Source: JAOUJD01 sp963811265
GTDB lineage: Bacteria > Pseudomonadota > Gammaproteobacteria > Burkholderiales > Burkholderiaceae_F
Assembly (NCBI GenBank): GCA_963811265.1
Contig: CAWEQS010000019.1
Span: 62,001 to 126,000, forward strand
Reading direction: 5' to 3'
DNA: 64,000 nt
The translations under genes and the position numbers were made by a program. The notes under the pieces are model-generated. The model was not told the DNA's origin. It was given only the letters and a program-made list of their open reading frames with translations, and searched no databases. Of this stretch, positions 44,874 to 53,516 are shown piece by piece; position 1 is the first letter of the stretch, and each line of letters opens with the position of its first letter.

Positions 44874-45851
44874 TCAGCGGCGGCGATTGGGCAGGACTTC
44901 GGGGTTCAGCAGCGACGGTGGCACCTGGCCGGCCAGCGCGGCGCGTGCATTTTCCGCCGCCAGCGTCGCCATCGCAATCCGCGTTGCGCGCGTGCTGGAC
45001 GCGATGTGCGGCGTCAGCACCACGTTCTCGAGTTCGAGCAGGCCGGGATGCAGCGCCGGTTCGTTCTCGTAGACGTCGAGCCCGGCCGCGGCAATGCGCC
45101 CGTCGCGCAGCGCCGTCACCAGGGCGGCGTCGTCGACCACGCCGCCGCGCGCGATGTTGACGAGCACGGCGGAGCGCTTCATCCGCGCCAGTTGCGCCCC
45201 GCCGATGATGTGATGCACGGCCTGCGAGTACGGCACCACGAGCACGAGGTGGTCCGACTGCGCGAGCAGTTCGTCGAGCGCGACGTACTGCGCCCCGCCC
45301 TCCTGCCCGGCCGGCAGGCGGTTGCGGTTGTGATAGACGACCCGCATGGAGAAGCCCGCCGCGCGCCGCGCGATCGCGCTGCCGATGCGGCCCATGCCGA
45401 GGATTCCGAGCGTGGTGCCGCAGACCTCGGCGCCGTTGAACATCTCGAAGGTCCAGCGCTTCCAGTGTCCCGCGCGCAGCCAGCGCTCCGATTCGCCGAC
45501 GCGGCGGGCCGCCGCGAGCAGCAGCGCCCAGGCGTGGTCGGCCGTCGCTTCGTTCAGCACGTCCGGCGTGTTGGTCGCGAGCACGCCGTGCTTCGTGCAC
45601 GCCGCCACGTCGATGTTGTTGTAGCCGACGGCGATGTTGGCGACGACCTTGAGCTTCGGGCAACGCGCCAGCAGCGCATCGTCGATGCGCTCGCCGGAGG
45701 TGATCAGCGCGCCGTCGGCGTCCGCCAGCGCCTGCGCAAGGTCGGCGGGACTCCAGTTGCGGTCGTCCTGGTTGGCGACGACATCGAAGTCCTTCCGGAG
45801 GACGTCGATCAGTTCCGGATAGATGCGGCGGGAAACGACGATTCGATTCAT
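44874..45851 (-). CDS. D-isomer 2-hydroxyacid dehydrogenase (glyoxylate/hydroxypyruvate reductase type)
   Basis: A 325-residue NAD(P)-dependent enzyme that reduces 2-keto acids such as glyoxylate or hydroxypyruvate. The cofactor motif is LGILGMGRIGSAIARRAAGF at about residues 148-167. The catalytic Arg is in VNIARGGVVDD, the Glu in DVYENEP and the His in VVLTPHIASSTRATR. VANIAVGYNNIDV is the substrate loop. ATG 45851 (MNRIVVSRRI) is chosen as the normal start. It follows nhaD after seven bases and precedes the PHA-system gene by 11. Confidence 0.9.
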   Translation of the reverse strand: MNRIVVSRRIYPELIDVLRKDFDVVANQDDRNWSPADLAQALADADGALITSGERIDDALLARCPKLKVVANIAVGYNNIDVAACTKHGVLATNTPDVLNEATADHAWALLLAAARRVGESERWLRAGHWKRWTFEMFNGAEVCGTTLGILGMGRIGSAIARRAAGFSMRVVYHNRNRLPAGQEGGAQYVALDELLAQSDHLVLVVPYSQAVHHIIGGAQLARMKRSAVLVNIARGGVVDDAALVTALRDGRIAAAGLDVYENEPALHPGLLELENVVLTPHIASSTRATRIAMATLAAENARAALAGQVPPSLLNPEVLPNRRR

Positions 45852-45858
45852 CACGAAC

Positions 45859-47197
45859 TCACTTCGACTGATGCTGGGCGGGCGGCGCGGGGGTGTCGCG
45901 CGTCGCCGGAGCATCGGGATGGAAACCGATCAGCGCCAGCATCACGAAATAGCCGATCACGTACGCGAGCGCCACGTGCCAGCCGTGGCGCACCCACTGC
46001 CCCACCGAGCGTGCCTGCGAGAACATGTTGGACAGGGCGACGCCGGCCGAAGAGCCAAACCAGAGCATCGAGCCGCCAAAGCCGACCGCGTACGCGAGGA
46101 AGCCCCAGTCGTAGCCGCCCTGCTTGATCGCGAGCTCGGTCAGCGGAATGTTGTCGAACACGGCGGAGACGAAGCCCAGTCCCAGCGCCGTCTGCCACGA
46201 CGCGGCCGGCAGCTCTTCCACCGGCATCATCGACGCCGCGAGCACCAGCGACAGCAGGAAGATCGTTCCCTTCATCGATGCCGGCACGAGCCGCCAGTCC
46301 GGGCGACGCACGTGGCCGCCGATGAAGATCGCCGTCCACACGGCGACGCCGATGAACGGGAAGCGGTCCGCAATCTCGTTGAAGAACAGGTTGACCGTCA
46401 CGTTCACCGCGATGGCTGCCGCCAGGATGAACGCGACCACGGCGAGCGACCACCAGTCGACCCGCGCGCCGGCCTCCGCGTCCTTCTGGATCGGCTGCAA
46501 CGCGTGCTGCTGGCGCGCGGCGATGACGCCGAAGATGAGAAGCGCCGTCACGGAGGCGATGTACGCCTCGAAAACCACCATGGGCGAGATCCCGGAGATC
46601 CACATCATCGTCGTCGTCGTGTCGCCGACCACGCTGCCGGCGCCGCCTGCATTGGACGCGGCGACGATGCCCGCGAGGTAGCCGATGTGCACCTTGCCGC
46701 GAAACACGGTGGCCGCCACGGCGCCGCCGATCATCGCGGCGGCGATGTTGTCGAGGAAGCTCGACAGCACGAAGACGAGCACGAGCAGCACGAAGCCCCC
46801 CTTCCAGTCATCCGGAAGGTAGCGGGGGAGGATGGCCGGCACCCGGCTTTCCTCGAAGTAGCGGGCGAGCAGGCCGAATCCCAGCAGCAGCATGAAGAGG
46901 TTCGCGAGCACCACCCATTCATGGCCCAGATGGACGAAGAATCCGGTGAAGCCCGCCCCGGTCGCGGAACGGGGAAAACACGATCTTGTAGATGGCGACG
47001 ATCGTCGCGCCGCCGACCGCGATCGGCATCGTGTGCCGATGGAACAGCGCCACGCCGGCGAGCGTCGCGGCGAACAGGATGAACTCCACCGGAACGCCGG
47101 CGATCGTCGGTCCGGCAAAGGAGCCCCCCGCAGCCACCGCCATCGCGGGTGCGGCGGACAACGCGATTCCGACGGCTGCCCGTCTCCATTCCTGCAT
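45859..47197 (-). CDS. nhaD: Na+/H+ antiporter NhaD, frameshifted
   Basis: An inner-membrane Na+/H+ antiporter of about 445 residues with ten or more helices. The N-terminus from ATG 47197 has a signal-like first helix and AGVPVEFILFAATLAGVALF. The rest (TGFFVHLGHEWVVLANLFML, SSFLDNIAAAMIGGAV, SNAGGAGSVVGDTTTTMMWI and SAVFDNIPLTELAIK) is in another frame. The break is near 46970-46980, where removing one base from TTTTCCCC joins YKIVF to PRSATGAGFTGFF. The motif SNAGGAGSVVGDTTTTM identifies NhaD within the ion transporter superfamily. It follows lutC after 31 bases. Confidence 0.88.
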
Positions 47198-47228
47198 GAG
47201 GCTGTCTCCCTTGCGCCGCTTCTTGTTG

Positions 47229-47924
47229 TCAGTCGGCTGCTGTAATGATGACGTGCACCCGGTACGGGCCGTGAGCTCCCAGCACGATGGTCTGTTCGAT
47301 GTCTCCGGTCCGCGAGGGGCCGGACACCATGTTGATCGCGCGCGGCATCATGCCGGCGACGCCGCCGCGCTCCGCTCGCATCAGTGCGAACGCGTCCTCC
47401 ATCGTGGCGACGATGCGAGACGCCGGCACGATCGCGACGTGCGTTTCCGGCAGCAGGTGCGTCGAGGACGGCGTCTCGTGGCTGGACGTGAGCACCAGGG
47501 TCCCGGTCTCGGCGAGTGCGCAGAAGCAACCCGTGACGCCGACCGGGTCTGCACCCAGCGACTCGTCGCGCTTCGGCCGCCGCGCTTCGGCGTCCACGCC
47601 CGCAGCGGCCCAGTCGAGTTCGGCCAGCTGCGGCCACACCACGACCTTCGGCGCGAGTCCCTGCGCCACCAGGTAGCGCGCGACGGCGCCGGGCACCTCG
47701 AGCATCGACGGCACCTCTTCGACCGTGCTCGCCATCCGCTCGGCCATCTGGCGGAAGTGGCGTGTCAGGTCGCCCGGGATCGCCGGGCCCGGCCCGGACG
47801 GATGGCGCGCCATGTAGTCCTCGGCCTGGGCCCGCTCGGCGTCGGTCGCCGCTCCCCCGCGCCGCTGGTTGGTGCGTATGCGCTGCAGGATCGCCGCGCG
47901 TGACTTGCTCGTATCGAAGCTCAT
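47229..47924 (-). CDS. lutC: LutC/YkgG family LUD-domain protein
   Basis: A 231-residue protein with the LUD domain: ALAETGTLVLTSSHETPSSTHLLPETHVAIVPASRIV, then a C-terminal SRTGDIEQTIVLGAHGPYRVHVI motif. In the LutABC lactate-utilisation complex, LutC works with iron-sulfur subunits LutA and LutB, but neither is present here. An isolated lutC between an aminotransferase and nhaD is unusual; it may serve another oxidoreductase, such as the FAD enzyme at 5.3 kb, but nothing shows this. ATG 47924 overlaps the aminotransferase stop by four bases. Confidence 0.86.
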   Translation of the reverse strand: MSFDTSKSRAAILQRIRTNQRRGGAATDAERAQAEDYMARHPSGPGPAIPGDLTRHFRQMAERMASTVEEVPSMLEVPGAVARYLVAQGLAPKVVVWPQLAELDWAAAGVDAEARRPKRDESLGADPVGVTGCFCALAETGTLVLTSSHETPSSTHLLPETHVAIVPASRIVATMEDAFALMRAERGGVAGMMPRAINMVSGPSRTGDIEQTIVLGAHGPYRVHVIITAAD

Positions 47925-49123
47925 CGCTGCGCCTTCCGGATGAAGGTATCGATGCGGCGGACGCCCTCCTCGATCGCGGACTCGCTTGCGGCGTACGAGA
48001 AGCGGATGTGCTGGCCGTCGCCTTCGACGCGCGCACCGAAGTGGATGTCCGCCAGGACAGCGACGCCGGCCTCGTGCAGGAGGCGCTTGCGCAACTCCTC
48101 CGAGTCCTTCGCACCGACGCGCGCGCACGCGTCAGTCACGTTCGGCCACGCATAGAACGCGCCGCCGGGCGATGCGCAGTGGAAACCGGGAACCTCGTTC
48201 AGCAGCCGGACGATCAGGTCGCGACGCTCGTGGAAGCTCGTCTTCATGCGGTCGGCCTCGTCCTGGGGACCGGTCAGCGCCGCGAGCGCGGCCCACTGGC
48301 TGATCTGCGACGCGCACGACTCCGTGTTGGTGATCCAGCGCGTGAAGACCGGCGCGAGCGCCGCATTCGCCGTGAACCCGATGCGCCAGCCGGTCATCGC
48401 GTACGTCTTCGACGCGCCGTCCGAAATGATGGTCCGCTCGCGCATGCCGGGCAGCGTCGCGATCGACACGAAGTCGCCGTCGTAGACCAGCTTGCTGTAG
48501 ATCTCGTCGGCGTACACCCAGACCTGCGGGTGCTTGCGCAGCACTTCGGCGATCGCCTCGAGGTCCGCACGGGTCAGCAGGCCCCCGGTCGGGTTGTGCG
48601 GCGTGTTCAGGATCAGCAGCCGCGTCTTCGGCCCGATCCTGGCCTCGAGCTCCTGGGGGTCGAACGCGAAGGCGCGCGACTCGCGCAGCGGCAGGCCGAC
48701 CGGCACCGCCCCGTTGGCGACGATCTGCGATTCGTAGATCGGGAAGCCCGGCACCGGATAGATCACTTCGTCCCCGACCCCGTAGTCGGTCACCGACGCG
48801 ATCGCGTAGCCGATGAAAGGCTTGGCGCCCGCGCCGACGACCACTTCGTCGGGCGAGATCTCGATGCCGCGCAGCGCTCCCATCGAGCGGGCGGCGGCGG
48901 CCCGCAGCTCGTCGATGCCCGCCGACGGCGTGTAGCCGTGCTTGCCGCCGCGGACCGCCTCGACCGCGGCGTCCTGGATGTGCGCCGGCGTCGGGAAATC
49001 CGGCTGGCCGATGCAGAAGGAGACGATGTCCTTGCCTGCGCGGATCAGTCGGTTGACTTCGGCGAGGACGACGAAGGCGTTTTCTGTGCCCAGCGCGCTG
49101 GCACGGCGAGAGAGGTTTGGCAT
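47921..49123 (-). CDS. class I/II PLP-dependent aminotransferase
   Basis: A 400-residue fold-type I aminotransferase. The PLP lysine is in SDGASKTYAMTGWRIGF (about residue 237). NTPHNPTGGLLT and YADEIYSKLVYDG bind the cofactor, and GEPDFPTP-like IGQPDFPTPAHIQ is the N-terminal motif. FSYAASESAIEEGVRRI ends the protein with the family substrate arginine position. Substrate is unknown (aspartate or aromatic types possible). It overlaps lutC and follows the racemase gene after 24 bases; TATAAT at 49133-49138 sits only nine bases before the ATG. Confidence 0.88.
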   Translation of the reverse strand: MPNLSRRASALGTENAFVVLAEVNRLIRAGKDIVSFCIGQPDFPTPAHIQDAAVEAVRGGKHGYTPSAGIDELRAAAARSMGALRGIEISPDEVVVGAGAKPFIGYAIASVTDYGVGDEVIYPVPGFPIYESQIVANGAVPVGLPLRESRAFAFDPQELEARIGPKTRLLILNTPHNPTGGLLTRADLEAIAEVLRKHPQVWVYADEIYSKLVYDGDFVSIATLPGMRERTIISDGASKTYAMTGWRIGFTANAALAPVFTRWITNTESCASQISQWAALAALTGPQDEADRMKTSFHERRDLIVRLLNEVPGFHCASPGGAFYAWPNVTDACARVGAKDSEELRKRLLHEAGVAVLADIHFGARVEGDGQHIRFSYAASESAIEEGVRRIDTFIRKAQR

Positions 49124-49147
49124 GGCGCGGCGATTATAGGAGCGGGG

Positions 49148-49837
49148 TCACGCTGGCCGCGCAGTCCAGCGGCGAACGCAGGCGCGAGCAAGCGCATCGG
49201 TCGAATCGATGCAGCGGGCGCGCAGCGGCGACGCGATCGCATCCAGCGCGATCGGCAGTTCGGTGCAGGCCAGCACCACCGCCGCGGCGCCGCGCTCGAG
49301 TTCGGCCGCGATCACCGGTTCGAGCAGGCGGCCGCCCTCCTCCGTCGCGCCGCGCTTCACGGCTTCGATCGCCGGCTGCACGGCGCGGTCGTAGGTCGCT
49401 TCGTCCGGCGCGGCAAGCGCGATGCCGCGCCCGGCCAGGCGCCGTTCGAACACGCGCGCGCGCAAGGTCGCCCGCGTGGCGACGATGCCGAGCCCGCGCG
49501 CGCCGGCCGGAAGCAGTTCGGCCACCGCATCGACGATGTGGATGAACGGCACCGTGCAGCCTGCGACCAGGTCGTCGTACCAGTGGTGCGCGGTGTTGCA
49601 CGGCATCGCCAGCATCGTGGCGCCCGCGCCCAGCAGGCGGTCGCGCGCTTCAATGAGAGCCGGCAGTGGCGATGGCCCGCCGCGCAGGATCGCTGCCGGC
49701 CGTGACGGGATCTGCGGCACCGAGTGGATCAGCACCGGGATGTGCTCGTCGTCGTCCCTGGCGGGCGTGGCGTCGATCAGCTTGCGGAAGAAGTCCGCCG
49801 TCGCCAGCGGCCCCATGCCGCCGATCACGCCCAGCAT
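49148..49837 (-). CDS. aspartate/glutamate racemase family protein
   Basis: A 229-residue cofactor-independent racemase. MLGVIGGMGPLATADFFRK begins the protein. The two catalytic cysteines are in TMLAMPCNTAHHWYDDL and AAVVLACTELPIAL. The likely activity is interconversion of L- and D-aspartate or -glutamate. It follows the D-cysteine desulfhydrase gene after three bases, so the two D-amino-acid enzymes are probably translated together. Confidence 0.9.
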   Translation of the reverse strand: MLGVIGGMGPLATADFFRKLIDATPARDDDEHIPVLIHSVPQIPSRPAAILRGGPSPLPALIEARDRLLGAGATMLAMPCNTAHHWYDDLVAGCTVPFIHIVDAVAELLPAGARGLGIVATRATLRARVFERRLAGRGIALAAPDEATYDRAVQPAIEAVKRGATEEGGRLLEPVIAAELERGAAAVVLACTELPIALDAIASPLRARCIDSTDALARACVRRWTARPA

Positions 49838-49840
49838 GGT

Positions 49841-50851
49841 CTACAGCCCGAGGCGCTCGGCCCAGCCGTGCACGTAGCCGAACAGGCCGACGGCGCCGCC
49901 CGTGTGCAGGAACACGATGTTCTGGCCTTTCGTGAACTGGCCCTTGCGGATCAGGTCGATCAGGCCCGCCATCGCCTTGCCGGAGTACACCGGGTCGAGC
50001 AGGATGCCTTCGGTGCGCGCGACGAGCTCGAGCGCTTCCATCATGCCCGGCGTCGGCAGCCCGTAGCCCGCGCCCACGTAGTCGCAGTTGGCAACGACCC
50101 GTTCGCGCGTCACCGCGCCCGGCACGCCGAGCAGTTCGGCCGTGCGTGCGGCGAGCGAATACACCTTCTCTTCCTGCACCGGCTTCGGCGCGCGCACCCC
50201 GATGCCCAGCACCGGAATCCCCGCGCGGGAGCCTTCGAGGCCCGCGAGCAGCCCGGCCTGCGTCCCGGTGCTCCCGGTCGCGTGCACCAGCAGGTCGATG
50301 TCGAGCCCGACCGTGTTCGCCTGCTCGGCGAGTTCCAGCGCGCAGGTGACGTACCCAAGCGCCCCGATCGGGTTGGAACCGCCGCCCGGGATCACGTACG
50401 GCTGGCGGCCCTCGGCGGACAGCTCCGCGGCGAGCTTCGCCATGGCCGCATCCATGTCGGTGCCCGCCGGCACGTGGCGGATGTTCGCGCCGAGCAGGCG
50501 GTCGAGGATGACGTTGCCCGACGTCCGATAGTCCTCGTGCGTGTAGCCGGTGCGGTCCTCGAGGAGGATCTCGCAGGCCATGCCGAACTTCGCGGCGGCC
50601 GCGGCCGTCTGCCGCGCGTGATTCGACTGCGTCGCGCCCTGGGTGATGACGATGTCCGCCTTCTTCGCCAGCGCGTCGCCGATCAGGTACTCCAGCTTGC
50701 GGGTCTTGTTGCCGCCGGTGGCCAGTCCCGTGCAGTCGTCGCGCTTGATCCACAGGTTCGGGCCGCCCAGCAGGCGACTGAGGTTGCCCATCGGCTCGAG
50801 GGGCGTCGGCGCGTGCGTCAGCCGCACGCGGGGAAATCGGGCCAGCTTCAT
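49841..50851 (-). CDS. dcyD: D-cysteine desulfhydrase / ACC deaminase family PLP enzyme
   Basis: A 336-residue fold-type II PLP enzyme converting D-cysteine to pyruvate, sulfide and ammonia, or deaminating aminocyclopropane carboxylate. The PLP lysine is in TGLATGGNKTRKLEYL (about residue 52), TQGATQSNHARQTAAAA follows, and VIPGGGSNPIGALGYV binds the phosphate. ATG 50851 (MKLARFPRVRLTHAPTPLEP) is the family start and overlaps the pncB stop by four bases. True ACC deaminases are close relatives; the neighbours favour D-amino-acid use. Confidence 0.87.
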   Translation of the reverse strand: MKLARFPRVRLTHAPTPLEPMGNLSRLLGGPNLWIKRDDCTGLATGGNKTRKLEYLIGDALAKKADIVITQGATQSNHARQTAAAAAKFGMACEILLEDRTGYTHEDYRTSGNVILDRLLGANIRHVPAGTDMDAAMAKLAAELSAEGRQPYVIPGGGSNPIGALGYVTCALELAEQANTVGLDIDLLVHATGSTGTQAGLLAGLEGSRAGIPVLGIGVRAPKPVQEEKVYSLAARTAELLGVPGAVTRERVVANCDYVGAGYGLPTPGMMEALELVARTEGILLDPVYSGKAMAGLIDLIRKGQFTKGQNIVFLHTGGAVGLFGYVHGWAERLGL

Positions 50852-52041
50852 TTGGTCTTGGCTTCCGGTGGCGTGATCTCGAACACCTGGCGCAGGTAGG
50901 CCAGGTAGGCAACGTCTTCGCACATGTTCTTGTCGGGCGAATCCGACAGCTTCGCGACGGGCTGCCCGTTGCAGCGGACCATCTTGATCACGATCTGCAG
51001 CGGCGTGTAGCCGAGGTCGTTCGTCAGGTTGGTGCCGACGCCGAAGGCGATGCGGGCGCGCTCACGGAACCGCTGGTACAGCTCGATCACCTTCGGGATC
51101 GTCAGCGAGTCGGAGAACACGATCGTCTTCGTCCTCGGATCGACGCGGTTGCGCTCGTAGTGCGCGATCAGGCGCTCGCCCCACTCCATCGGGTCGCCGG
51201 AGTCGTGCCGGGCGCCGTCGAACAGCTTGCAGAAGTACAGGTCGAAGTCGCGCAGGAACGCGTTCATTCCGTAGACGTCCGACAGCGCGATGCCGAGGTC
51301 GCCGCGGTACTCCCGGGCCCACGTCTCGAACCCGAAGGTCTGGGAGTCGCGCAGCCGCGGGCCGAGCGCCTGGCACGCCTGCAGGTACTCGTGCGCCATC
51401 GTCCCCAGCGGTGTGAGCCCGTGCCGCGCCGCGTACATCACGTTGCTGGAGCCGGCCAGGTTGTCGCCCAGGCCCTCCCTGAGCGCGACGATCACTTCCT
51501 CGTGCCACAGCCGCGAGAACCGCCGGCGCGTGCCGTAGTCGGCGATCCGCACGCCTTCCATCTCCGGGTTGCGCGCGATCAGCGCGATCTTCTCTCGCAG
51601 CCGCCGGCGGCCCTCGACGAAGTCGGGCGCCTTCTGCGTGGCGCGGAAGTAGACCTCGTTGACGATGGCGAGCACCGGGATCTCGAACAGGATCGTGTGC
51701 AGCCACGGGCCCTTGATCACGATCTCGATCTCGCCGTTGTCCTGCGGCGACGGTCTTATCGTGATGTACTTGGTGTTGAGCTGGAACAGCCCGAGGAAGT
51801 CGACGAAGTCGCTCTTGATGAACCGCAGGTCGCGCAGGTACGCGAGTTCCTGCTCGCGAAAGCGCAGCGTGCACAGGAAGTGCACCTGTTCGCGGATCTC
51901 GTCGACGTACGGCCTGAGGTCGATGCCCGGATTGCGGCACTTGAACCGGTACTCGACGCTCGCGCCCGGAAAGTGATGCAGCACCACCTGCATCATCGTG
52001 AACTTGTACAGGTCGGTGTCGAGCAGTGACGTGATGATCAT
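50848..52041 (-). CDS. pncB: nicotinate phosphoribosyltransferase
   Basis: A 397-residue enzyme that forms nicotinate mononucleotide from nicotinate and PRPP with ATP, in NAD salvage. The N-terminus SLLDTDLYKFTMMQVVLHHF is typical. The phosphorylatable histidine lies in RRRFSRLWHEEV, and GSSNVMYAARHGLTPLGTMAHE and IVFSDSLTIPKVIELYQRF are conserved. Full length. It follows livF after 18 bases in the same direction, an unusual partner for a branched-chain transporter. Confidence 0.93.
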   Translation of the reverse strand: MIITSLLDTDLYKFTMMQVVLHHFPGASVEYRFKCRNPGIDLRPYVDEIREQVHFLCTLRFREQELAYLRDLRFIKSDFVDFLGLFQLNTKYITIRPSPQDNGEIEIVIKGPWLHTILFEIPVLAIVNEVYFRATQKAPDFVEGRRRLREKIALIARNPEMEGVRIADYGTRRRFSRLWHEEVIVALREGLGDNLAGSSNVMYAARHGLTPLGTMAHEYLQACQALGPRLRDSQTFGFETWAREYRGDLGIALSDVYGMNAFLRDFDLYFCKLFDGARHDSGDPMEWGERLIAHYERNRVDPRTKTIVFSDSLTIPKVIELYQRFRERARIAFGVGTNLTNDLGYTPLQIVIKMVRCNGQPVAKLSDSPDKNMCEDVAYLAYLRQVFEITPPEAKTK

Positions 52042-52059
52042 CGGGCGATTGTAGGCAGA

Positions 52060-52779
52060 TCAAACGCCGAGCACCCGCTGCACCGCGGCGCTGGGCTGCA
52101 GAAGGTCCTGCCGCGAGGCCTCGCCGGCCAGGCGCCCCTGCTCGATCAGCACGGCCCGGTCCGCGATCGTCGCGACGAACGCGAGGTTCTGCTCGGACAC
52201 CAGCACCGCGACGCCGCGCTCGCGCATCGCGAGCACCGCCTTCTTCATCCCGCCGACGACGATCGGCGCGATGCCCTCCGAAGGCTCGTCGAGCAGCACC
52301 ACCCGCGGATTGGCCGCGAGCGTGCGCGCAACGGCGAGCATCTGCTGCTCGCCGCCGCTCATCGCGCTCGCGGGCCGCTCGAGCATCGACGCGAGGTTCG
52401 GAAACAGCGCCAGCAGGTCGGCTTCGCCGAAGCCTCCGGGCACCGGACGGGCGACCAGCCGCAGGTTTTCCGCGACGGTGAGGTCGGTGAAGATGCGGCG
52501 ATCCTCGGGCACGTACCCGAGCCCGAGCCGTGCGCGCGCGTGCGGTGGCAGCGCGCTCACGTCCTTGCCGTCGAGCAGCACCTCGCCGCGCACGCGCGCG
52601 CCGAGTCCCATGGCCGCCCGCAGCAGCGATGTCTTGCCGGCCCCGTTGCGCCCGACGAGCGCCACGACCTCCCCGGTCGCGACCGCCAGGTCCACGTCGA
52701 ACAGGACCTGGGCGTCGCCATGGAACGCCGCGACGTGCCGCAGTTCCAGCGCGGATCCTGCTGCCGCCCGGGCGCTCAT
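52060..52779 (-). CDS. livF: branched-chain amino-acid ABC transporter ATP-binding protein LivF
   Basis: A 239-residue ATPase. Walker A is GRNGAGKTSLLRA (about residues 43-55), the signature is MSGGEQQMLAVARTLA and Walker B is RVVLLDEPSEGI. The GYVPEDRRIFTDLTVAENL stretch is LivF-specific. ATG 52779 overlaps the livG stop (ATGA). It is the second ATPase of a complete Liv-type importer encoded by four adjacent genes. Confidence 0.93.
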   Translation of the reverse strand: MSARAAAGSALELRHVAAFHGDAQVLFDVDLAVATGEVVALVGRNGAGKTSLLRAAMGLGARVRGEVLLDGKDVSALPPHARARLGLGYVPEDRRIFTDLTVAENLRLVARPVPGGFGEADLLALFPNLASMLERPASAMSGGEQQMLAVARTLAANPRVVLLDEPSEGIAPIVVGGMKKAVLAMRERGVAVLVSEQNLAFVATIADRAVLIEQGRLAGEASRQDLLQPSAAVQRVLGV

Positions 52780-53516
52780 GCGGCATCCCCCAGGTAGACG
52801 CGGCGCACCTCCGGATCGGCGCGCACGGCTTCGGGAGCGCCGTCGGCGACGAGTCGCCCCGCCGACAGGACGAGCACGCGCCGTGCAAATCCGAACACGA
52901 CATCCATGCTGTGCTCGGTGAACAGCACGGCCATCCGGCGTGCGGTTGCGAGTTCGACCACGAGGCGCATCAGCGCCGTGCGCTCGCCCGGCGCCATCCC
53001 GGCGGTCGGTTCGTCCATCAGCAGCAGGCGCGGCCCGGTCGCCAGCGCCAGCGCGAACTCGAGCCGCTTCAGGTCGCCGTAGGCCAGCGTCGCGGCGGCG
53101 ACCTGTGCGCGTTCGGCGAGGCCGACCTGGGCGAGGAGCGCGTGCGCGGCATCCACGTGGCGATTCCACAGCGCGGCGCCGACGCTCAGCGGCGCCCGGG
53201 CAGCTTCGATCGCCACCTGCGCGTTCTGCAGCGCGGTCATCGACGCGAATGCCTGCGCGACCTGGAAGGTGCGGCCGATGCCGAGCCGGGTGCGAGCGGC
53301 GGTCGACAGGGCCGCGAGCGGTCGACCGAGGTAGCGCACGTGCCCCGCGTCCGCGGCCAGCTGGCCGTCGATCACGTTGAAGAGCGTCGACTTGCCCGCG
53401 CCGTTGGGTCCGATCAGCGCCGCCACCTCGCCGTCGTCGAGCGCGAAGCTCACGCCGTCGACCGCGCGCACGCCGCCGAAGCTCTTCTGGAGGTTCTCGA
53501 CGACGAGGACGCTCAC
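52776..53516 (-). CDS. livG: branched-chain amino-acid ABC transporter ATP-binding protein LivG
   Basis: A 246-residue ATPase. Walker A is GPNGAGKSTLFNV, the signature region is AYGDLKRLEFALALATGP and Walker B is LLLMDEPTAGM, with a LivG-type RTFQVAQAFASMTALQNAQV loop. The signature has LAYGDLKRLEFALAL in place of the usual LSYGQQR(R/K)LEIA, a mild variation. The start is GTG 53516 (VSVLVVENLQKSFGG), in a GTGA overlap with the permease stop. It reads into livF with a four-base overlap. Confidence 0.92.
   Translation of the reverse strand: MSVLVVENLQKSFGGVRAVDGVSFALDDGEVAALIGPNGAGKSTLFNVIDGQLAADAGHVRYLGRPLAALSTAARTRLGIGRTFQVAQAFASMTALQNAQVAIEAARAPLSVGAALWNRHVDAAHALLAQVGLAERAQVAAATLAYGDLKRLEFALALATGPRLLLMDEPTAGMAPGERTALMRLVVELATARRMAVLFTEHSMDVVFGFARRVLVLSAGRLVADGAPEAVRADPEVRRVYLGDAA

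Noticed and set aside
49133..49138. TATAAT just before the aminotransferase start
   Set aside because: No usable -35 at proper spacing, and the resulting transcript would be nearly leaderless; the gene is likely expressed from the upstream operon.
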